Positions 1 through 11,819 of a DNA stretch of 64,000 nucleotides are shown piece by piece. Origin of the DNA: Plasmodiophora brassicae (Eukaryota > Endomyxa > Phytomyxea > Plasmodiophorida > Plasmodiophoridae). Made by a program: the position numbers and the translations under genes. The number at the start of each line of letters is the position of its first letter. The stretch's first letter is position 1. Under the pieces are notes generated by a model. The model saw only the letters and a program-made list of their open reading frames with translations, was not told the DNA's origin and searched no databases. The stretch is taken from contig JASFAU010000004.1 in the NCBI GenBank assembly GCA_039704465.1, positions 1,240,001 to 1,304,000 of the forward strand, written 5' to 3'.

Positions 1-290
1 AGCATCTTCTCCGCCGTCGGATAAACTTGAAAGTCACCGGCCAGCACGTGCCTCGTTGTGCAGGCTTACAAAAACACAGCGAGGGCAGGCATCGCTGGTC
101 ACCCGATTTCGAAGGTGGCCCCAACGGCAGGCGACGTGTCAAGTGCGGTCGGCAGCCAGAGCAGCATTGTCCATTTCGCCGCGCCCGAATTAGAATTGGC
201 GAGGCCGGAAATCCGATTTTACTCCGCCGGCCGACCTGTTGTTACGAGACGCGACCGGAGCTCGCCGCCGTCAGGGAGACCTGTCGCCCC

Positions 291-1994
291 ATGAGCTTCG
301 ATGCGTCGACCGGGCGGTCGCCGGCGCAGCGATCGCTGAGCAAGAAGGGCCTGAAGCTGCTGGGCGTTTCCGCCCGCGCCCTGATCAACAAGATCCTGGA
401 TGGGGCGACGCAGGGCGGCCTGGACCGCGACGAGCTGTTCCTGTTCTGGAGGGACCTGTCCGGCAACGACAGCGCCGCTGACAGCACAGAGTACCTGCAA
501 TTGTGTGTTGCCAGCATGCAGGAGGCGATCGACGGCAGGAGGGTGCTCGGGTTCCCCTGGCACGCCTTGGTGAACACGATCTCGTTCATCGCGTTGCGCT
601 TGCCGATTCGGAAGAACGCGCCCAGCCTGCGGGCGACGCTGCAAGACATCAAGACGTCACGTTTGGATCGCGGTGTGTTCTCCGCTGCCGACGAGGTCCT
701 GCGAACCGTCCACAAGCGTCTTGTCGAGAACGAGCTGGCGCTGGACACGCTTCTCATCCAAATGTCGACGCTGTATTCCGCCCAGGAGCTCACCGTCCTG
801 ACCGACTACCTGCACTTTCCGTCGCTTGATGGGAGCAAAGTCGTCGGCGGCGAACTGGGCTTCGTCTACTTCTACGTTCGGTACGGTTGCTGTCCCGAAA
901 CCTGGTTTCCGGCTGTGCGGCCTGACGCTACCTGCTTGTAGGGATTTGGCATTGGCAAACAGTCGAATATGCGCTGACGTTCTCGACAAGACGATGAACA
1001 TGTTTCTGACGCTGCCGCAGACACTGAAGCTGAGCCCGATGCTGGCTGAAACGAAGTTGCTCTCGTTCTTGCATCTCGTTTCGGTACGCCCGTACATCCC
1101 TGCTTGGACATGACGTGGTCTGACGACCTTGACACGCAGGAGCTTGTTGTCAGGCGACCTCTGTGCGCTAACACTGTTCGCGAGAGAGCATTGAAAATCA
1201 TGCGCCCGTTCCTGATGTGGCCGTCCCCGTTCAGCAATCGCGTCCAACAGGTGATGTTTCAGATCCAACAGGAATCAATGTGCACTGGGGTCAACATGAT
1301 CGACCGCGTCATCGAGGAGTCGAGATCTGCGATCCTGCCGCTGCCAGATGCCGCTCAGTCTGACAACGCCGATCGTTCCTCGGAGCAGACATCGTCCGAG
1401 CGACGTTCCACACCGATCTTCTATATGCTCGACGGGGCGTCTCTCCCTTGCAGCTACGCGTACCAGATCATGTCGCTGGCAGATTTCGACACTGAAGACA
1501 AGGTGATTCCTCACAGACACTGCAGCCCGAGTGTGAGCCTAACGTCTTTCGCAACAGGCGCAACGGTTCGACAAGCTACAGCAGGAGCTGCCCAACAAGG
1601 ACAAGGCATTCTTCATCCTGTTTCTGTTTCGGGTGTATCTGCAGGTGGAGCCCATTGACATTGAGGCTCTGCGCTGGTGCCCAAGTGATCTCCTGCACAA
1701 CGCGTTCTATGAGGCGGTGTCAACGGCTCGTGACGTTCGTGACTGATTCGGATTGCCTCGTGCCACGTATCTAAGCCTTGTGTCTCCTAGGCAACAATGG
1801 TGTTGCCGTCGGACAGCCGATCCGTTATCGTCTCCCGCCTAGCCCCAATACAGGAGTATCTGCGTTCCCAGCTTCAAGAGCCTGTCGCTGATTACCCTCC
1901 GCACTTCGACAACGAGCTTGTGTCCATTGACGATGATTTCTATCCCGAATCCCCAACGTTCACCCACATCGCCTGCGTAGACTCGCTATGGTAG
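291..1994 (+). CDS. Hypothetical multi-exon protein of unknown function
   Basis: I do not recognise this gene. The first exon starts at the ATG at 291 (MSFDAST...) and runs to about 880. Three or four short introns then join blocks around 935-1080, 1135-1515, 1560-1725 and 1792-1994. The last junction skips an in-frame stop at 1744 by using a GTGTCA donor and a CTCCTAG acceptor. The protein is mostly helical-looking, with no signal peptide, membrane segment or catalytic motif I can name. The C-terminus is acidic (SIDDDFYPE). Only 28 bp separate its stop from the next ATG on the same strand, so the two could be one gene with the stop lying in an intron. Exon boundaries are uncertain. An in-frame GTG/TTG extension upstream of 291 is probably not used. 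Confidence 0.5.
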
Positions 1995-2022
1995 GCGCCT
2001 CAAGAGGTCACTCTCCGCTCCG

Positions 2023-3587
2023 ATGGCTGACCAAGATGCACAGGTATCGCGTTCTACCCAAGAACAAGCAACAGAATCGAAACGTTCGTAGCAAGTACCC
2101 AGTGACGCCAATGACGCGGCGTCTGTCTGCCATACTCGATCGAGTGCGACCAGGTGACCTACGAATTCGTCGGTGCCGATAATGACAACTAATAGCCGGT
2201 CTGTAGCTGGAACCGAGGACAATCCTGTTGTCGTTCATATCGTGTGCTGCGGCACAGACCGTCTTATGCATGGGATCATGTGTGGATATATGTCGATCCT
2301 GTAATGCTGGGCGCTGCATTTGGTTTGTGTTTCCGAACGCTGATCGGTGGTGATGATAGGGCCGAGAATCCAAATGCTTTCGCCGGTATCGAGTTGAAAT
2401 GGTACGACGGTCCCCGTCTTTGCGGGGATGCCCTCTGACGTCCAGTTCCGTCCAGGTATATTGCTCCGGTTGAAGACAACCTCCTGGCGTCGTTTATTGC
2501 TAGACGAGACGGCTGGTACAAGTACGTAGCCATTCGTTCCTAAGTCCCGGCGTCGACCTACTCATTACGTTGTGCAATGCGACAGCCGTCATGTCTATAC
2601 CCCATTTCGTGCACGACCGTTCATGCTTCCCTTCCTATCGTCTACCGACACTGAATTCCCCCCACAACGTCTCATGGGCGAGATACCGGTAGCATCTGGC
2701 AACGGTCGTCTTTCATGTGCGTACTGAATGTTTGATTAGATCTTGCCCGGGCAGTTCCTTCGCGACTGCGTTGAATCGTTTGTTCGCGAAGCATCGGAAG
2801 TCATGCCGGTACAGGTCTACAAGATCGAGTGTTGGGAGAGCAACGACAGTGCTTCGCGTCACAATGAGCCCGATCAGGTGATCCCATTCCTGGCTCGGTT
2901 GGAAGTCAGCGTCAGGTAGGGAGACCCGTCTGTGGGCACCATTCTATGGCGGATTCTAACTGTGTGATGCGTTCACACCCAGGGTGGAGGCCAGGTATTT
3001 CCAGAAGATGCAGAAGGACCCTCGAAAGTTATCAGAGATCGTCAAGACGGTTAGCAAATGCAGCGTCCACGTGTGCATTTACACTGATTTCAGCGGACGC
3101 AGGTCTCGCTGGTACAGCCCCACCTGCAGCTGCAGTACACGAAAATGAATCTCGCTGGCAACTTCACGACGACGGTTAATCTCGAGTCCATCGTGTACGA
3201 TGGGATCGTTCTCGCGAACGTCCCGATTGCCAAGGACCCGTGCTTCCCAGGCGACCCAACCGAAAAGGTCCGGCTTCTCCAGACGTCGATCGCTGCGTCG
3301 ACTCTGTTGCTCACTCTCCGTTACAGTGGCTTGAAATGTATGCGCAGACGCATGGCGCCTCTACAGCAGGGAATGCATCTGGCGGGTCATCCAAGAAATC
3401 CAAGTCGAGCAACTCGTCGTCAGGCGGCGAACTTCGCTGCCGCGTTGGCATTGTGGAGGTCACTGCCGAGACGCCGTTTAGCATCCTGGTAGACAGTGGC
3501 CTGTTCGGCCCTTTCTACCGCATTGTCGTCAGTGCTCAGGACTTCGTGCTGCCTGTCCGAACATATTTCCCTGTCAGAACCTTCTGA
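2023..3587 (+). CDS. PACS-like (phosphofurin acidic cluster sorting) protein, likely
   Basis: Spliced blocks at about 2200-2290, 2340-2410, 2445-2520, 2755-2918, 2985-3060, 3095-3270 and 3345-3587 give a protein whose order of motifs resembles the C-terminal domain of PACS proteins, which sort acidic-cluster cargo between TGN and endosomes. Seen in sequence: a beta strand followed by CGTDRLMHGIM; then PSRYIAPVEDNLLASFIARR, where PACS has an IIPLG...LA.YIA segment; then a segment ending IPFLARLEV; and last FSILVDSG...FYRIVVSAQD, ending at VRTF. A Ser/Lys-rich linker (KKSKSSNSSS) sits before the final block. The assignment rests on remembered motif spacing, so it is tentative. The N-terminal cargo-binding region is not evident, and the short first exon from the ATG at 2023 is a guess. 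The gene converges with XRN1, leaving a 146-bp gap. Confidence 0.4.
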
Positions 3588-3733
3588 TAATGTTTGAAGT
3601 GTCAAGCGTGATATGCGTCGGTTCGTGCAGAGAAACCCACAATTATTATGGATGTATATAACTCGGTAGATTGCTGCACACTGATAGTGCTATAGTACAA
3701 CAAACCGAACAACAGCGACCGCACGCAGGCGCT

Positions 3734-6700
3734 CTATGCTTGCCTAGCAGCAGCGGCCCCGAAGTCTTCAGGCCGCGCAAGGTGAGGCGATACAGGCACA
3801 GCGTTCAGCCCATACGCCATGAACGGCCTGGACGAAGCACCACCAACTGGCATTCGTGGTGGCCGAGGGCCATGTCTCCGTGCTCGTTGCGGATTCTGAT
3901 GGGGACTGGGTACCCTGCCGGCCGGACGCGAATGCTGGCGTTGAACCAGGGGAGCATTCTGTGGAGGTGCACCGGCACCACCGCCGTGACCTTGTGTGTT
4001 GAAGCGTTGATAAGGCGCTGCAACGGCGATGGGAGCTTGATGACCTTGGTTATTGAACCGGTGATACGGCGCAGCAGCAGCGACAGGAGCTTGACGATGA
4101 CCCATTGCAACGGGCTGCGGCGGTTGCTGGTAACCGGGTACCGGGTAGCGCTGATGGCTTTCGGGATGTGACACGACAGCCGCGGCGGCTGTGACAGAGC
4201 GCTGTTGCAAGAACTCCATTGGCGGTATGAAGATCCTGGCGTCCGACGGGGCAGACTCACGACGCCCTTGCTGCTGAGGATACCCTCTCACAAGCGTCTC
4301 GTTGCTCTGCATGGACTCCCACATGGACGCCCAGTCGCGGCTGCCTGCGGCGACATCGCTTGCGTTTTCATGGACGCCTGACTGTGGGAATGCCGCTGTA
4401 GGTGCCGGTTGAGGCTTGGACGGCTTCCTCTGTTCGTCAGCAACCCATCTCCTCGGTTCATCTGGAACGCGATGGGAGGGAGCCTGACGCTCTTGGCGCT
4501 GTGCCTGTGGACGACGTGCAGGTGGCGGAACGCCGGCTGTAGACGGGGGCGGCGCAGCATTCGACACCAACGATTGCGTCTTCTTCCCAGATCGACCTTT
4601 CAGGGTCGGAACTCGAGGCTGGCTCAGATTCAGAAGACATTTGGACGAGAGTTGCAGTCCTCGGGACGTGGAGCATCTCCCATTCAAGTCCGATCCACTC
4701 AACAGGCGATCATCAAACACAACGTCAACTTGCTCTGTACAATGCACACATTAGAGCGGCAGCCATTACTACACCCGTTAGGAGCCACCTGAATGAATGC
4801 CAATAATGTTGCCCCGACTTCCAAACGGAACACCGTGATGGCCACCCAGGAACAGGACGCGATCTCCGAGCGAATACGAGACCTGGATATACACCGGTTC
4901 AGATCACACCATCAAGCGATGCTATTCCTTTGGACCTTCTCAGTGGGCGACCATTGCACGCGCGGGGCTGGCTTATACAGGAACTCCATCGGCACGTTTT
5001 GAAGTTGCATCTCATTGACAGTGGTGCTTCTCGAACATTGTAACTGGGCCTCTTCGATTGCGGCAATGCAGTCCGGCGACAGGACTTTGCTCGAGCACGG
5101 CACCATGGGCAGACGCGACGAGGGTAGCGATTTCAGCCACTTGGACACCCGGTCGATATAATCGCGAACATCGCCTTGAACAAACGGACGCAGATCGACA
5201 ACGCGTTCATGGTTCTCCTCAAGGGCGGTGAAGATTTCGGGAAATTCGTTCACGTAAGATTGAAGAATGCGGAATGCGGCGGAGGAGTATTCCCAGAGCG
5301 CCTGCGGTTCGGTGACGACGTTGCTGTACGATACCAAACGTGCTGGTTGTGTAACGATGCGAGTATACCCAGGGACCATCAGTTGACGCCTCGGAAACTT
5401 GAAATTAAGCCCTAGTTCAGTGCTTTGTTATGGCGAGAACGATAATATCGCAGTGCGACCGAACCGATGTTAACTTTGCCAGGTGCGACAAGCTGTCCCG
5501 ATGAAATTTTCCCCAGCGTATTAGTCGAAATACTGAGCGCCTTAGCTATCTTGAAAGACTGCAGCCATTTATCCTGCGAGGTTTCAGCCACACATTGAAC
5601 GCACGCGTGCGAAACCAGATTACCTTGGCATGCATTTGCTCGCAGATTTGGCTTCCAAAAGCGCCTTCCTTGTCCAGAATGTTCAATTGAATCGTCGCTG
5701 TACGCTACCGGATAGCACATGTCAAAGCGAGCGTATGGGGAGTACGAGCCCACTAACCATGGAGTCATGCGACAAGACAGTACCGCCGGCACCATAATAC
5801 GATGGTGGCGTTCCGACAAAGACGACAGGACATCCCAGAGGAAACGCGTCCTTAATGGACAGTGCACCAGACGTCTTGAAACGAGGATCGCGGACTTGGC
5901 GTCGACTGGCAACCAACTATACCAGAGAATTTGAGGGACCCGGAATACGACATGTCACATTTCTCTTCAAACCTGAATTGGAACGAAAGTAGAAGTGTCG
6001 CTCCAAACCTTATGAACAGATCCAGACGCAGCACGACCCATTCCAGTAAACAAGCGAACTTCAAGGCGAGTCTGACCAGACACGAAATTACAATGCCGCC
6101 GAGGTTGAGCGTCAAATCACGACAGACCCGATCATCACCGATATCAACTGCCCGCGCTGACAGCATCTTCATGCGGTCATTGGCAGCATCCCGTTGATGC
6201 TGGAGAACCTCGGCTTGCGACAGCTGAACAGCAGCCTCATCTGCGTCCTTTTCGTAACGTGCGGTGCCGTCACTAACGGCAACGACCATTGCATCACGCA
6301 AGAAAGGCCAGCTGTGTGAATATGTCAACTGGACGCGACACCACCAACGACCGAAGCGACTTACTCGACGACGCATGGTTTGCCTATCATGGCACGTCCT
6401 TTGCGAAGGCTAGGCGTGGTTGGGTCGGGAACAATCGTGGCAACCAAAGAGTCGCGTTTGCTTTCCCGCCCGAACACATTGACGCCCTTCGTAAGTAGCC
6501 ATGTCAGTTTGCGAGCCGAGAAGAGGTAAGCGATAACGACCGACCACTGGCGCCAGAGCCATCGTGATGTTGAGAATGGATAGGTGCGGGAAACTGGGAG
6601 CTGGGATTACGAGGTCGGCGCAAAGCCGAGATCGGTAGACGCCATCCCCAGGGATTTCGGGCGTTACTGCCTTCTCAACTCGACAGTGGCTACAACAGCG

Positions 6701-9160
6701 CTCAACACGAGAACAGCAGTGAGTAAATGGCAATGACCGCACCTCTTCGTGATTGAAGTGAAAATCTCGGAAATCGTGGAAGGCACGAAATCGCAGAAGT
6801 TCGGGTCGTAGCTGCCCCAAGGTTAGTTGGCGTTGTGGCACCTTCTCTACAAACGTACCTGAACGTAATTTCAATACCGTGCGAATTGCGCTGTCGTTCT
6901 TCTTCAGAAAACACGGATGGAGGAAGGGCTCGAATGGCCTCAATCAGCCGATGTTGGTCAACGAATGGGATCATAGCTATGCCTTCCCAGTCGTTTCTGA
7001 TGGCGAGCGTCAGCCATTTCTTACACAGCAATTATTCTCTGTACCTTTTCCCGTTCATGTCAACTTCGAATTGTGTTGGGTAAAAATCAATAATCGGCGA
7101 GTCCGGTCGCGTCATCAGGTCAGCGAGAGCTCGAGGGATCAGGGGACCACTAGCAGGAGGAAGCACTCCGAGAAGCTGTTCAAACGGCAGGAACGGCTCC
7201 CCAAGACGAAACGTCGTCTTATATCGGGACAGTCCCTTTAACGATGACGCCAGAGGGGCGTAGAAATATGGATAATACCACTCCCACGAGGGGGTCCCTT
7301 GATAATAGTAGTGAAGCACCCATTGAAGACCTAAATACTGGCCCTTAACAAACACGAAAACTTCGGCCAGATGAGGGTTATACCTTCAACATATGAACGG
7401 CAAAGGGCATCACGCGCCTCCGGATCATCCATTTCGTGACCCCACTTCTCCTGATAGTACTCGTCAGCCAAGCTTTCCTCCTCAAACTGCAGATTTTGCA
7501 GGGCCTAGCACAATATCAGATAACGTCCCGCGTCTCTGTCAAAACCCGTACGATTTGCAAATCTTCAGGATCCGACTCGTCCTCAACTTCGACTGCAGCG
7601 TTCCCGTTGGCATCTTGCCCGTTCTTCTTCTTGCCCCTTCGCTTGTCGTGCTTTTCCCGATCGTCTTTCTCCATTTCAAGAACTTCGTCTTCGAAGTCGG
7701 CCATACGATGGATAAGTAGTTCGAGCCGCTCGAAGTCAATGGACCCCGAATCCGTTATGTAACCTAGAGAAGCATTAGGAAACGGCTCATAGATATTGCG
7801 TTTCAATCCATACCAGTTAACTTAGGCAAGAGGGACTTGTAGACCTGAACTAGACGGTCAAGGCACCCGTGATGAATATCCATGGACGGCAAATGAGGAA
7901 CAAAATCATTGCCGACGAAGAACGCAAGGAAGATCCAGTCATCAATGACTCGTTGAAGATCAAAGCCGAATGGAATATCCACCTGCCGAAATTCCTAAAG
8001 TCGAGCCGTAAGGACCACCCACAAATTGTAGCACAAGTGATATTACGTATTCGAGGCACTCTCGCAATATCGAGATGTGCAACAGCTGGAAGTCATCGCC
8101 CGATGATGAGGACGTCGGTCGAGCGTCATTGAATTTCCTATCAAAGGCGTTAAAACCCCAGTTCAGCAGATGACCACACGGATAAGTCCTACTTGATACC
8201 GAAGACCACTTCCTCGCGAAGCAACGCGAAGTGCGGTTCGTGGGTCGCGAGCGACAAGAATATCAGGTCGGCATCAAGCCCATACAGGAGATGTCGTGTG
8301 TTGCCATCATATCCATCATTGGACTTCATATTCCGGATATATCGAGCAATTTTGTGTTCAGCTTCACCGGGCACCTATATAGATCGGATCAGGACAACAC
8401 ATTGCTCCGACAGCTACACGTTCTGCACCTCGTGTCCAGAGAATAGGACAGTGAACTGCTGCCACAGTGGGTCTTCTTCTATCTTCTTGCGTATAAAGAA
8501 TTGCAGATGCTTCGTCAGCTATGTACCTGGCACTTAGAACCTGATGGAGACTGTCTGAAAGTGCTTACGTGAGCCATGAACGTCGTCCCTGGCGTAATGC
8601 AGTTGGAATCGAAGAGTTCGGCGTCCTCCGAGAGATCGCCATTACGAATAGCGTCTTCGCGAATCTGGCAACAATGACATTAGCCAACTATGGCGTCACC
8701 TAACGACAGGAGCCCTACCTGAGCTCTCTCTTGGGCGGCCCGAAATCGTCGTTGCCGCTGCTGATTCATCTTGGCACGCGGAGCGACGCCGTCCAGACAC
8801 ATGTACAGAAGACGTTTCGGGCGACCCAAGCGGACGACCTTGTCGATATACTTGAAAACGTTAGCAATCGCGACGCCTGCATGGCAATACGGTTTCAATC
8901 GTAATTTGGTAGTTGACACACGAGCGCATATTACTCTCAGATAGTGGCTTCGACGGATCTGTTCCAGGACCATGCGTCGCAACGTGAATGATCCCGTTCA
9001 TGTCCAGGTACATACAATCTGCAGTGGCATCAGTTCACACGGTCCACACCGACGCCAGGAAACGAGACGTACCAAATTCCGGGCGAATCCCATCGTGGAT
9101 GGCCTGGTTGATGAGCGGATATCGCTCGCTGAGCCAGCGGTAGAACTTCGGGACACCCAT
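3734..9160 (-). CDS. XRN1: 5'-3' exoribonuclease XRN1
   Basis: Cytoplasmic processive 5'-3' exonuclease that degrades decapped mRNA. It starts at 9160 with [15 protein letters not shown], the invariant XRN N-terminus, and continues through MNGIIHV (metal-site region), [31 protein letters not shown] and [12 protein letters not shown], all nuclease-core signatures. Downstream exons show [11 protein letters not shown] and then XRN1-specific parts absent from XRN2/Rat1: the AVSDG region near 6290, [11 protein letters not shown] near 5840, the [13 protein letters not shown] block (about 5375-5260) and the SH3-like strand DRVLFLGGH...GNIIGI near 4850. Some 15 or more introns of about 45-65 nt interrupt it. 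The tail (about 3734-4560) is Pro/Gln/Ala-rich with two copies of an APY-RFN-QGH motif, probably a disordered decay-factor docking region. Length is about 1,500 residues. Family assignment is firm; exon edges are approximate. Confidence 0.93.
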
Positions 9161-9698
9161 TCAGCGACGCCGACGACGAGCAGTCTCGGTGTGGAGCAGC
9201 GGGCGTGGAGAGATATGATCAGATATACGGTCGGACCAGTCACAAGGGCCCCACCACCAGGTCCTGCGCTTCCTCGCGTTACCACAACCGGTTGGCAGTC
9301 CAGCGTTCTGCGCGGTCAAATCGCTCGTTCCAACCAACCACGCCAACTTCCCCGTGCGGAGTGACGACTCCAAAGTGCCGGCAGCCCTGACCTGATTCTT
9401 CGACAGCGCCCGTTAAGCGACGTGCTCTGAACAGGAACGACGTGTGGCGTGCTTCGTTTCCGGCACCAATGGTCATTCCATGCTAGGCAGTGCCTACAAT
9501 CGGTTGGCTGCCGGGCCGGAGATGTGAGGCGTTCGCAGTCATCAGTTCTCAGTGTCGCTCATGACTCGATAATAAACAGCCCTCTACGCGGGTCTACGCC
9601 TGCTGATAACTACAGACAAGGGGGGCACGGACGTAAGTGGTTCTCTTGCTATTCTCTTTCTTTGTGTATCCACAGGGGCTGGGCATGCGGGTACTGCT
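9161..9698. other. Intergenic, no gene seen
   Basis: Spacer of about 540 bp between the XRN1 start codon and the capping-protein stop, both on the minus strand. It should hold the XRN1 promoter and the capping-protein 3' end. Open frames here begin at non-ATG codons or lack recognisable content. I saw no repeat or RNA gene. Confidence 0.5.
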
Positions 9699-10695
9699 TC
9701 ATGGTTCAGCCTTGGCCGACTTCGCGGAATTATGCTTGGTGACGGCCTCCTTCAGGCTCTCGGTGAACGAGGCTAGCTGTCGCGGGTGCGAACCGCTGTT
9801 ACGGATACCATTGACAACCTCCCTCGTCTTCTGGATATAGATTCCTTCGATCGAGTTGCGAATACGGAGCTCGATATCTTCGATCATCTTGCCCATATTC
9901 GAAACGTGGGTGTTATCCGCATCCAGGGGAAGCGTCTAGCATGGTGAGGTTAGGACGAGTCGACCAGCAAAACCCTAACAGCAAAGCATACTTTGGCATC
10001 TTGCATGGTCATGTGGCCGGACAGGTCCACATCGCCAACAGCCGCATTCGAGACGTCCATAGCCACAATCACGGTCGTCGTCAGCCGGTACTCGAACTGG
10101 CCGTTCTTCTTGTCGCGAGCCTCGACGACATGAATCGAGTTCCACGTGCCGGTCTTAAGACCCTTGACACTGTCGACGTCCTTCTGGACGAGGAAACATC
10201 CCGCGAAGCTCACTTCATCAATATCCCATAGGTACACTGACGAATGCCCTCCTTCGAAGTACCTATTAACTAGCGATTAGATGAAATGCCGATATCCGTC
10301 GTCACAGTGTGATTACAGGTGCCGGTACTGGTCGAAGACGGCATTGCATTGGATTTCGAGCTCTCTAAGCTTGTCAGATGGCGTAAATCCATCGTCCAGC
10401 TCGGGAAAGTATTTGTTGGACCAGGGTGACCTGCGATGTAGTCAGGCGATTGCATTAACATAATGCCGTCATGTAGGTACCGGTAGGAATCGCCATCGCG
10501 ATTGTAATCGCAAATGACGTAGTTGCGTCCGGCGACCGTATCCTTGGCGATTTTCAGCGGCTGATCAATGCGCTGCAGGAGCTCATCCGTCAGGTCGGGA
10601 ACGAGATTGATCAACCCGGACAGGCTCGTTTCCGTCGACGACGGCGGCATGCGCCGCATAAGGTTCAGCGCCGCTTTCAACTGCTCATCTGACAT
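9699..10695 (-). CDS. CAPZB: F-actin-capping protein subunit beta
   Basis: Beta half of the CapZ heterodimer, which caps actin filament barbed ends; its alpha partner is not in this window. Start is the ATG at 10695 ([18 protein letters not shown], close to the canonical N-terminus). Conserved blocks follow: SLIDLVPDL-like, [45 protein letters not shown] and WNSIHVVE. The end is [19 protein letters not shown] plus a VVNGIRN tentacle helix that contacts actin. Three introns are visible: gtacct...atcgcag after DSYR, gtaatc...taatag after the QYRHL block, and gtatgc...atgctag after the MQDAK block. The spliced product is about 270 residues, the normal family size. The tail ends KSAKAEP. Confidence 0.95.
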
Positions 10696-11082
10696 GGGTT
10701 AGGCTGCCTCACCAGTGGTCCAGAGTGTACCCGCGACCGTGCCACCGGTTCCAATGGCCAACCGACCTTCCGTCGAACTCCAAAAATGGTGGGACCGTGA
10801 CATATTTATAGAATTCGCCCAGGCCACGCCAGCCACGTGAAGGGGCTACGAGATGAGCACTGCTGTTTATACTGAGCTTTCGTGGCCTTTGCTCTGGCCT
10901 GGCACATCCTGGGCGGGTGGCGACGTTCGCTCGATGAACAGTAAAGCGACGAAAGCGACTATCAGCATGAACCGGCTGTGGGCAGCGGTCGTTTATTCGG
11001 CTGCTTCAAGTTCCGTTCACGGTACGGTAAGAAACAATGTAGCTTCACAATACGTCGACGCTTCCACGCACTGATGCGAGTG
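10696..11082. other. Intergenic promoter/3' region, no gene seen
   Basis: 387 bp between the capping-protein start and the clathrin light chain stop, both minus strand. A TATTTATA-like stretch lies at 10803-10810, about 110 bp upstream of the capping-protein ATG. It could be a core promoter element, but this is only suggestive. No coding potential that I can defend. Confidence 0.4.
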
Positions 11083-11819
11083 TTAGGCCGTTCCCGGCGT
11101 CTCCTTTTGGCCCTTGAGCTGGACTAGCAGGTTTCTCATCCGACCGGTTGCCTGGTCATCCTTCCCTGACTTGGGCTTTAGATCGACCAGCTTGGCCACC
11201 TTCTCCCACAGAGTGCCGTGCTGCATGACAGAGTCCAGGTCAGTGCGGAAGGACTTCTCCGCGGCCCTACGAAATTGGTCAGCGACTGTACGACTACGCT
11301 ACAACGCACCTGTACCAACCTGTTTTGAGATTTCCTGGTCTCGACCGTCTTGTCCCGGTTCCGCATAAACTCTTCAATCTCAAGCTTTGCATCTTGTACA
11401 GCTTTGACTTTGGCATCGCGGTATTCCTCAACCTTTGCTGCGAGCTCTACCTTCCGCTTAGCCTGCCAAACACTTCATCGCCGCGAATCAGACGTAGATC
11501 AACGGCAAGCGTTCAGTCTTCACACTAACCTGAGTGGGCTTTCTTCATCAAACGACTGCCTGGCTTCGTTTTCGTCACCAAATGGATGTTCTACAGGCGA
11601 ATGAAGACCCTGATCAGCAGACATGCTGCGGGCGGCAGAGCTGAAGACGTCTGCGCCGGTATCGGGCTCGCCGACGGAGAATGCGCGCACGTTGGCATCA
11701 TCGTCATCTGTAGCGAACGGGTCACCAGACACGGCCGGCGGGACATCATCGGCGGCGAACGGATCTCCAGAGACGGCCTGCGCGCCGTCGAATCCGCCAA
11801 AGAAGTCGCCGCTTGCCAT
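11083..11819 (-). CDS. CLTA: Clathrin light chain
   Basis: Regulatory subunit binding the hub and proximal legs of clathrin heavy chain on coated vesicles. The first exon (from the ATG at 11819, MASGDFFGGFDG) is acidic and disordered with repeated VSGDPFA(A/T)DD units. The second exon encodes a charged coiled coil (KRKVELAAKVEEYRDAKV...) ending RKSQNR, and the third gives SFRTDLDS...LWEKVAKLVDLKPK and RMRNLLVQLKGQK, the family's conserved C-terminus. Two introns (gttagt...ttggcag and gttggt...ttcgtag) are each about 50-65 nt. The spliced product is about 205 residues, usual for the family. The heavy-chain-binding coiled coil is intact. The tandem DPF motifs in the N-terminus resemble adaptor-appendage ligands, which is an inference. 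Confidence 0.9.
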
